Shown piece after piece: positions 57,066 through 64,000 of a stretch of 64,000 bases of DNA (positions are counted from its first letter, which is position 1; every line of letters begins with the position of its first letter). The stretch spans positions 237,934,622 to 237,998,621 of the forward strand of contig NC_053039.3 in NCBI RefSeq assembly GCF_002575655.3. Reading direction: 5' to 3'. The DNA is from Aegilops tauschii subsp. strangulata (lineage: Eukaryota; Streptophyta; Magnoliopsida; Poales; Poaceae). The notes under the pieces are model-generated. The model was not told the DNA's origin. It saw nothing but the letters and a program-made list of their open reading frames with translations, and did not search any database. A program made the translations under genes and the position numbers.

Positions 57066-57865
57066 TCATTTGTCTAAGATCACATCGTCCCTATCCACCG
57101 TGGAGCGTAGTGCGGTTAATTCTTCGGCCGCGAGGGCTTCGGATAATGCCTCAAGGGCCAGGGATGCGGTTTTGTTTTCGGCGCGGAGTGCTATGTCCGG
57201 ATCACTGACAAGAGTGATTATGCCGTTTGGTCCGGGCATTTTGAGCTTCATATACCCGTAATGAGGTATAGCTTGGAAGCGTGTAAAAGCGTCCCGCCCC
57301 AACAGTGCGTGGTATCCGCTATTGAAAGGAGCCACTTGGAAAGTTATTTCTTCAGACCGATAATTCCCTGGGGTGCCGAATACCACGTCAAGTGTGATTT
57401 TTCCCGCACACCGCGCCTCCCGACTGGGAATGATTCCTTGGAAGGTCGTGCTGCTTTGCTTGATGCGGCTCCTATCTATTTCCATTTTGTGGAGTGTATC
57501 CTCATAGATGAGGTTTAGTCCGCTGCCACCGTCCATGAGGACCTTGGTGAGTCGAAAGCCGTCCATGATGGGACTGAGGACTAAAGCGACTGGTGCTCGG
57601 ACTGTCCTGAATTTTGGTTCGTCGCCGGCATTAAAGGTTATGGCTGTGTTGTTCCAAGGGTTTACTGTGGCGATTTGATAGACTTCGGCGAGGTCGCGGA
57701 GTGCCCTTTTGCGCTTATTTTTTGAGGCGAATGTCTCGAAGATCGTCAGTACTCTGGGGTCGTCGTCTTCCCGGGGGTGTTGTTCTGGGATATTCTTGGT
57801 GAGGATATTCTCACCACTCTTTGCCACTTGCCAGAGTATCCAACATGCTCTAAGGCTGTGTGTTG
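57066..57865 (-). pseudogene. pol: E2 protease region (with Gag C-terminal end)
   Basis: The frame contains VLTIFETFASKNKRKRAL, ALVLSPIMDGFRLTKVL and the protease signature LMDGGSGLNLIYEDTL. SGYHALLGRDAFTRFQAIPHYGY and KMPGPNGIITLVSD follow. It ends at TGA 57066-57068, where CGA (Arg) fits. The frame is broken at its N-terminal side by E4 (junction 57865/61735). Confidence 0.88.
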
Positions 57866-57870
57866 GTATG

Positions 57871-58512
57871 TGATACGTCTCCAACGTATCTATAATTTAT
57901 GAAGTATTCATGCTATTATATTATCCATCTTGGATGTTTTATGGGCTTTACTATGGACTTTTATATGATTTTTGGGACTAACCTATTGACCCAGAGCCCA
58001 GTGCCAGTTCCTGTTTTTTCCCTTGTTTCAGTGTTTCGAAGAAAAATAATATCAAACGGAGTCGAAACTGAATGAAACCTTCTGGAGAAGTTATTTTTGG
58101 AAAGATAGCAACCCGGGAGACTTGGAGTCCACGTCAAGAAAGCAACGAGGAAGGCACGAGGCAGGGGGGGCGCCCACCCCCCTGGGCGCGCCCTCCACCC
58201 TCGTGGGCCCCTCGTGGCTCCCCTGACGTATTTCTTCCGCCTATATATATCCATATACCCTAAAACCTTCGGGGAACAGGAGAGATCGGGAGTTCCGCCG
58301 CCGCAAGCCTCTGTAGCCACCAAAAACCTCTCGGGAGCCCGTTCCGGCACCCTGCCGGAGGGGGGAACCCTCACCGGTGGCCATCTTCATCATCCCGGCG
58401 CTCTCCATGACGAGGAGGGAGTAGTTCACCCTCGGGGCTGAGGGTATGTACCAGTAGCTATGTGTTTGACCTCTCTCTCTCGTGTTCTTGATTTGATACG
58501 ATCTTGATTTGA
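57871..58512 (+). repeat. Truncated 5' LTR of E4
   Basis: The first 642 bases of the LTR. Similarity to the 3' LTR stops at GATACGATCTTGAT, after which interior sequence follows. TATA-type TATATATAT at 58242-58250. Confidence 0.9.
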
Positions 58513-60051
58513 ATGATTTGAATGTCATAAATCTGAAATTATATATGTTTCATACGCTTTTCCTATGGGGAGTAATGCCTTCACATATAAGAAGTAGAGG
58601 TGGTAAATTTATTGAAGGTTAGCAAACATTGTATTGGTCACTTGAACAATTCATGAAAGAATATTGAAGGAAGAGAGATTTCACATATAAATATACTATC
58701 TTAGACATCTTCTATGATTGTGAGCCCCATTAATTATTTTCAAACCTGAGCAAATTAGTTGAAGTTGGACAAGGAAGACAACATAATGAGTTATGCTTGG
58801 GTATATTTGTATAGAAGTTATATTGTTATGGATCCTCTAACATGTGGTGCTTGCTATTTAGAATCCTTTGCTAGCCAAAATATCTATACTAAGCGGGAAT
58901 ACTGCTTGTGCATCCAAATTCCATGAACCAAGTTTCTTCCATGAGTGTCCACCATATCTACCTATATGCGGTATTTACCTGCCGTTCCAAGTAAATTTGC
59001 ATGTGCCAAACTCTAAACCTTCAAATAATAATCTGTTTTGTATGCCCGAATCGCTCATGTAGCGACTAGGGGCTAGCAGTATCTTCCATGCTAGGTGGGT
59101 TATTCTCACGATGAGTGGACTCCGCTCATCATTCACGAGAAAATGGCTGGTAACTGGGATGCCCAGTCCCATGATCAAAAGATCGAAATAAAATAAAAAA
59201 TAATTGCAAACAGAACTCCCCCAGGTTTGATGTTAGTTGGAGGCACCCGTTGTTTCGGGCAAGCCATGGGTTGATGAATGTTGGTGGAGGGGGAGTAAAA
59301 ATATTTACCTTTCTGTTTGGGAACCGCCTATAATGTATGTAGTATGGAAGATATTGGGAACTCTTGGTCGTTATGTTGACAATGAAAGCATACCTCTCAA
59401 AATTATTTTCATCTCTGTTTTTGCTCCGAGCTCTGGCACCTCTGCAAATCCCTGCTTCCCTTTACGAAGGGCCTATCTTTTACTTTTATGCAAGAGTCAT
59501 TAGTATTCCTTCTCATTCCAACCTACTCTTTAGTTGGCAAGCATCATGTGATGGAAAGATCTAAGCATATATGGCCATTCAAATATATTTGAGCATGAAT
59601 TATTATTGTTGACATTACCCTTGAGGTAAAAGGTTGGGAGGCGAAACATTAAGCCCCTATCTTTCTCTGTGCTCGATGAATACTATTTGTTCTAAAAATA
59701 TGCTTTGAGTGGTAGCAATCATGGAAGACTAAAAGATAGTTGAGTATGTGAAGTTTGCTGAATCAAAGCTCTGACATAGACTCTTCCTGAAAATAAGATG
59801 AATTGTAATTGTTTGATGACTAATAACACGGTTTGTTAGTTTTCAAGAAAGTTTATGATCTATACTTTAACATGTGAATAGTTTGTTACTTGATCATGCA
59901 AAGTTCTATGAGTTGAGCTACTATTATGACATATAATGATGCTAGAAAAGGTGATTGAAATTATCATTGATCAAACTTATGCACCTGCTAGCATTCACAC
60001 TTCATAAATTATTTCTTTTATCATTTACCTACTCGAGGACGAGCAGGAATT
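58513..60051 (+). other. Residual non-coding interior of E4
   Basis: About 1.5 kb of AT-rich sequence without domain-bearing frames, resembling the 3' interior of E3/E6-type elements. It ends in the shared CTCGAGGACGAGCAGGAATT block before the polypurine tract. Confidence 0.6.
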
Positions 60052-60065
60052 AAGCTTGGGGATGC
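60052..60065 (+). other. Polypurine tract of E4
   Basis: AAGCTTGGGGATGC directly before the 3' LTR TG at 60066. Confidence 0.8.
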
Positions 60066-61729
60066 TGATACGTCTCCAACGTATCTATAATTTATGAAGT
60101 ATTCATGCTATTATATTATCCATCTTGGATGTTTTATGGGCTTTACTATGTACTTTTATATGATTTTTGGGAGTAACCTATTGACCCAGAGCCCAGTGCC
60201 AGTTCCTGTTTTTTCCCTTGTTTCAGTGTTTCGAAGAAAAAGAATATCAAACGGAGTCGAAACGGAATGAAACCTTCTGGAGAAATTATTTTTGGAAAGA
60301 AAGCAACCCGGGAGACTTGGAGTCCACGTCAAGAAACCAACGAGGAAGGCACGAGGCAGGGGGGCGCGCCCACCCCCATGGGCGCGCCCTCCACCCTCGT
60401 GGGCCCCTCGTGGCTCCCCTGACGTATTTTTTCCACCTATATATATCCATATACCCTAAAACCTTCGGGGAACAGGATAGATCGGGAGTTCCGCCGCCGT
60501 AAGCCTCTGTAGCCACCAAAAACCTCTCGGGAGCCCGTTCCGGCACCCTGCCAGAGGGGGAAACCCTCACTGGTGGCCATCTTCATCATCCCGGCGCTCT
60601 CCATGACGAGGAGGGAGTAGTTCACCCTCGGGGCTGAGGGTATGTACCAGTAGCTATTTGTTTGACCTCTCTCTCTCATGTTCTTGATTTGATACGATCT
60701 TGATGTATCGCGAGCTTTGCTATTATCGTTGGATCTTATGATGTTTCTCCCCCTCTACTCTCTTGTAATGGATTGAGTTTTCCCTTTGAAGTTATCTTAT
60801 CAGATTGAGTCTTTAAGGATTTGAGAACACTTGATGTATGTCTTGCCGTGCGTATCTGTGGTGACAATGGGATATCACGTGACTCATTTGATGTATGTTT
60901 TGGTGATCAACTTGCGGGTTCCACCCATGAACCTATGCATAGGGGTTGGAACACGTTTTCGTCTTGATTCTCCGGTAGAAACTTTGGGGCACTCTTTGAG
61001 GTTCTATGTGTTGGTTGAATAGATGAATTTGAGATTGTGTGATGCATATCTTATAATCATACCCACGGATACTTGAGGTGACATTGGAGTATCTAGGTGA
61101 CATTAGGGTTTTGGTTGATGTGTGTCTTAAGGTGTTATTCTAGTACGAACTCTAGGGCTGTTTGTGACACTTATAGGAATAGCCCAACGAATTGATTGGA
61201 AAGAATAACTTTGAGGTGGTTTCATACCCTACCATAATCTCTTCATTTGTTCTCCGCTATTAGTGACTTTTGAGTGACTCTTTGTTGCATGTTGAGGGAT
61301 AGTTATATGATCCAATTATGTTATTATTGTTGAGAGAACTTGCACTAGTGAAAGTATGAACCCTAGGCCTTGTTTCCTAGCATTGCAATACCGTTTACGC
61401 TCACTTTTATCATTAGTTACCTTGCTGTTTTTATATTTTCAGATTGCAAATACCTATATCTACCATCCATATTGCACTTGTATCACCATCTCTTCGCCGA
61501 ACTAGTGCACCTATACAATTTACCATTGTATTGGGTGTGTTGGGGACACAAGAGACTCTTTGTTATTTGGTTGCAGGGTTGCTCGAGAGAGACCATCTTC
61601 ATCCTACGCCTCCCACGGATTGATAAACCTTAGGTCATCCACTTGAGGGAAATTTGCTACTGTCCTACAAACCTCTGCACTTGGAGGCCCAACAACGTCT
61701 ACAAGAAGAAGGTTGTGTAGTAGACATCA
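60066..61729 (+). repeat. 3' LTR of E4
   Basis: 1664 bases from TGATACGTCTCC to GACATCA. It is homologous over its first 440 bases to E6-type LTRs but forms a distinct family or subfamily. Confidence 0.9.
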
Positions 61730-61734
61730 GTATG

Positions 61735-62735
61735 GTGTCCGGCGTTGCGTGTATTTTGCATGGCCCATCGAGCCATCCTTCCAGAACGGTTCCGCGCCCC
61801 GTAATGGACTTATATTTCTTGGATATTTGACTGGGCGTGTCACGAGGATGCGCCCTTTTCGCCTGGACGAGCGGTCGAGTTGGGATCGATGGCTCCCAAC
61901 AAGCTGCCTGATCTTTCCAGGCATTTTCCATTGTGCTGTACTTCTGTATGATAGTTGCCAAGTCCGCGAAGTGTAGTATACGAAGGCGATTAATGGCGTT
62001 GAGGATTCCTTCGTCCGTGCAATTGTTGCAGAACGCGGATATCACGTCCTCGTCGCGGCAATCTTTGACCTTGTTCTTGACAAGGAGGAATCTGGCCCAG
62101 AAGTGATGGACCATTTCCTGAGACTGCTGTTTTATGCTCATGAGAGCGCTTACGTTTGGGTGGGTGGGTGGAATCGAATCCGGACCCTGACCCGATCGAT
62201 GATCCGGAGCCTGAAGATTTTCCAGACGTAACAGTCCGGACTCCGGAGTATCTTCGAATTGCTTATGCCCGCCATCCGATTCTATGTTCGGAAGGTTGAT
62301 CACGTCCTTTCGCTGGTGGGTATCCGGCTCTGCAGGGTGAGCGACCCGAACATAGTCCGTCTTTAGTATAGGGGAAGATTTGCCGTCTTGCTCCTCGACT
62401 ACCGCTATCTGGTGGGTGACCGGTGGAGATTTTATTTCTCTTTGGTCGGGTTTAAGCCCGATCCGATCGTAATCGGTGGCGATTCCCAGGGCGGCGATGC
62501 GATCAAGGAGCTCGTTTAAAGACGAAAACTCTGCCGGATCCATCTGCTTGGAGTGTTTGGGGTCGATATGAAGGGGATTTTCGATGGCCTGAGAGGTCAT
62601 CATCGGCTTAATGGCCGAACGGGCGGTCATAGTGAAGCCGCCCAGCTGGAGGGTTTGGCCTGGGGCCAATTCTCCTCCGGTGGTGATATTTTCTTTAAGG
62701 ACGAGGCGAGTCATCGACCCTGTCATCGACGGCAC
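61735..62735 (-). pseudogene. gag: E2 Gag, interrupted by E4
   Basis: The ATG near 62735 follows the PBS by a few bases. The frame has an N-terminal low-complexity region. It then shows the Gag segment MVHHFWARFLLVKNKVKDCRD, DVISAFCNNCTDEGILNAINR, FADLATIIQKYSTMENAWK and a basic stretch, then VLEGWLDGPCKIH before the E4 junction. The continuation is the frame at 57865. The Gag core is short at its N-terminal side, so an internal deletion near 62150 is possible. Only the junction with E4 is certain. Confidence 0.82.
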
Positions 62736-62742
62736 AGTGGAA

Positions 62743-62760
62743 CTCTCAATGAAAGCACCA
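62743..62760 (-). other. Primer-binding site of E2
   Basis: Reverse complement TGGTGCTTTCATTGAGAG, one base inside the 5' LTR. The tRNA is not assigned. Confidence 0.75.
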
Positions 62761-62761
62761 A

Positions 62762-63242
62762 TGTCGGTGTCAAAACTGGCGGATCTCGGGTAGGGGGTCC
62801 CGAACTGTGCGTCTAAGGTCGATGGTAACAGGAGAGAAGGGACACGATGTTTACCTAGGTTCGGGCCCTCTCTATGGAGGTAATACCCTACTTCCTGCTT
62901 GATTGATCTTGATGAATATGAGTATTACAAGAGTTGATCTACCACGAGATCGTAGTGGCTAAACCCTAGAAGTCTAGCCTGTATGACTATGGTAATGAGT
63001 ATCTCTGTTTCTGGACTAAGTCCTCCAGTTTATATAGGCATCGGGAGGATCTAGGGTAACACAAGGTCGGTTACAAAGGAAATGAATCTACATATTTGGT
63101 CGCCAAGCTTGCCTTCCACACCAAGGAGAGTCCCATTCGGACACGGGTGCAGTCTTCGGTCTTCGTATCTTGACAACTCATCAGTCCGGCCCATGGCTAA
63201 GAGCCCAGACGCCCGAGGACCCCTTAATCCAGGACTCCCTCA
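62762..63242 (-). repeat. 5' LTR of E2
   Basis: 481 bases, flanked by CCCTA (63243-63247). TATA box on the minus strand, TATATAAA, at 63029-63036. Confidence 0.93.
63029..63036 (-). promoter_or_regulatory. TATA box of the E2 5' LTR
   Basis: TATATAAA on the minus strand. The corresponding site in the 3' LTR (near 15563) is altered to ATATAAAC. Confidence 0.6.
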
Positions 63243-63247
63243 CCCTA

Positions 63248-64000
63248 CTCCTGCTGGTTTATGTTTATATGGTGTTCTTGGACTAGCTACAAAGCGTGCA
63301 GGGTCTAAAAAGTCCGAATCCTTCCTCAGTACGCCGCGGCCTCCTTTTATAGTCCAAAGGGGCTGCCACAATGGCAGACAGGAGGTGGAAAGTTGTACAG
63401 TAGTCGAGTCTATCTCCTGGCACCATAGGACAAACGCATTTAATGTGTTCCGACGTGCCCTTCTTGCTTTATCGGGGACGGCAAGGAAGCTCGTCCCAGC
63501 TGTCGCCGCCTCGCCTGGCTTCGACGCGCGTCCGAGCTGACGAGGCATGTAGTGCCACGCTAGCTGGCTGGCTGCTGAGTTGGTGCGGTGGCAGAGTCTT
63601 CACGATGGTCTGCATGCCACCACGCAGGTGCCTGCTGAGTTGGCCTGGAGGCCGCACGTCGCCATGCAGGTGCTCGCCTAGTTGGTGGGCTGGCAGCTGT
63701 GTGGAAACGGCGGTGGAGTCTTGGCTGGTGGGGGCTTGGCTGTGGCCCTGCGGATGTCTTCGGCAAGAGTCTTGCCGGGGCCCCGGCAAGGGTCTTGCCG
63801 CGGCGTCGTGGGCGTCCCCGACAAGGGTCTTGCTGGGGGTTTCTCGTGGGTATCCTCAGCAAGGATCTTGCCGGGGATCTCCGTCTTCTGATTCTCATCT
63901 AGTCTTGTATGTTCTTGGTCTTCACAAAGATCTGCATGCCACAACGGAGGCGCCTCCCGAGCTTTGGTTCCAATGTGGTTGAGGGCGTCGGAACTCTTAG
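63248..64000 (-). repeat. 5' LTR of E1, outer part (continues past the window)
   Basis: Homologous in order to the E5 LTR from CTCCTGCT through the CTATAAAAGG box (minus strand, 63343-63352). It continues through the palindromic GGCAAG block (63761-63801) to the CACAAAGATCTGCATGCCAC region. The window ends before its outer terminus. Confidence 0.85.
63761..63801. repeat. GGCAAG palindromes in the E1 LTR
   Basis: CTTGCCGGGGCCCCGGCAAG (63771-63790) is a perfect 20-base palindrome overlapping CGGCAAG...CTTGCCG pairs on both sides. Degenerate copies follow at about 63817-63875. Same motif and relative position as in the E5 LTRs. Confidence 0.8.

Larger units (their letters stand above)
57871..61729 (+). 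mobile_element. E4: internally deleted Athila-type Gypsy element, TSD GTATG
   Basis: Flanked by GTATG (57866-57870 and 61730-61734). The right LTR is complete (60066-61729, 1664 bases) and preceded by the polypurine tract. The left LTR matches it only from 57871 to about 58512. A deletion removed the rest of the left LTR, the PBS and most of the interior. No coding sequence remains. It lies in E2 between Gag and protease. Confidence 0.92.
15298..63242 (-). mobile_element. E2: Fatima-like Ty3/Gypsy element, TSD CCCTA
   Basis: Two 481-base LTRs (15298-15778 and 62762-63242) are flanked by CCCTA at 15293-15297 and 63243-63247. After subtracting E3 and E4 with their duplications, E2 is about 10.0 kb, a normal full length. 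Sense order on the minus strand is PBS, gag, protease, RT, RNase H and integrase, with the antisense gene between integrase and the 3' LTR. The polyprotein carries several stops and an altered RT active site, so E2 is not autonomous now. The name Fatima is from memory of LTR sequence. Confidence 0.92.
10916..64000 (-). mobile_element. E1: Tat-type Gypsy element, outermost host of the nest, apparently without gag-pol
   Basis: The minus orientation follows from a PBS (15132-15149) beside an LTR starting TGTCGGGG at 15154. The LTR is interrupted after 144 bases by E2 and resumes at 63248, running to the window end. Removing E2 and one CCCTA copy gives a continuous LTR clearly homologous to that of E5 (same order of GACACCTA, GGCCGC, the TATA region and the palindromic GGCAAG block). 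Leftward of the PBS, where gag should start, there are about 650 non-coding bases and then a plus-strand (antisense) gene. No Gag, protease, RT or integrase is seen, so the visible part looks like a non-autonomous derivative. Its left end is hidden behind E8. Confidence 0.7.

Overview
This window is repeat-rich nuclear DNA of a Triticeae grass (wheat, Aegilops, rye or barley lineage). The evidence is the repeat content: a minus-strand Ty1/Copia element of the Angela/WIS/BARE1 type, Ty3/Gypsy elements that look like the Fatima, WHAM and Sabrina families, and a miniature CACTA element with TTTGCCGTC sub-repeats. I see no host gene, tRNA, rRNA or CRISPR array. Family names are from memory and should be read as 'like'; boundaries, target-site duplications (TSDs), primer-binding sites (PBSs) and reading frames were read directly from the sequence.

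Layout. From 15.15 kb to the end there is a five-level nest. E1 (minus strand, Tat-type Gypsy; LTR pieces 15154-15297 and 63248-64000) is split by E2 (Fatima-like, minus, 15298-63242, TSD CCCTA). E2 is split by E3 (WHAM-like, plus, 21495-55531, TSD ATGCG) and by E4 (internally deleted Sabrina/WHAM-type, plus, 57871-61729, TSD GTATG). The single ORF of E3 is split by E5 (Tat-type Gypsy, minus, 23337-50109, TSD AAACT). E5 is split by E6 (Sabrina-like, plus, 25255-31952, TSD TGGTA) and by E7 (Angela/BARE1-like Copia, minus, 41149-49911, TSD GGGTC). Left of 15 kb lie the E1 interior, the 3' part of a second Fatima-like element E8 (plus, 7596-10915), part of a long LTR E9 (5087-7595) holding the CACTA miniature element, and a chromovirus-like element E10 (minus; LTR 4059-5086, PBS, gag), ending in an unassigned segment (1 to about 1640).

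How the genes relate. The autonomous-type elements encode Gag, protease, reverse transcriptase, RNase H and integrase, all broken to some degree. The most unusual content is antisense to these polyproteins. Four Tat-type elements (E1, E2, E5, E8) carry a gene on the opposite strand; where both are visible it starts beside the 3' LTR with its own TATA box and runs toward the integrase end. In E2 and E8 this is a multi-exon gene with phase-consistent GT-AG introns, coiled coils and a domain like the 'putative gypsy type transposon' family. E1 has a related gene but no visible gag-pol. E5, whose LTR and PBS match E1's, carries a different antisense gene: an RG-rich protein with a B3-type DNA-binding domain.

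Decay. In-frame stops are largely explained by C-to-T changes at CAG, CGA and (opposite strand) TGG, as expected for old methylated heterochromatin.
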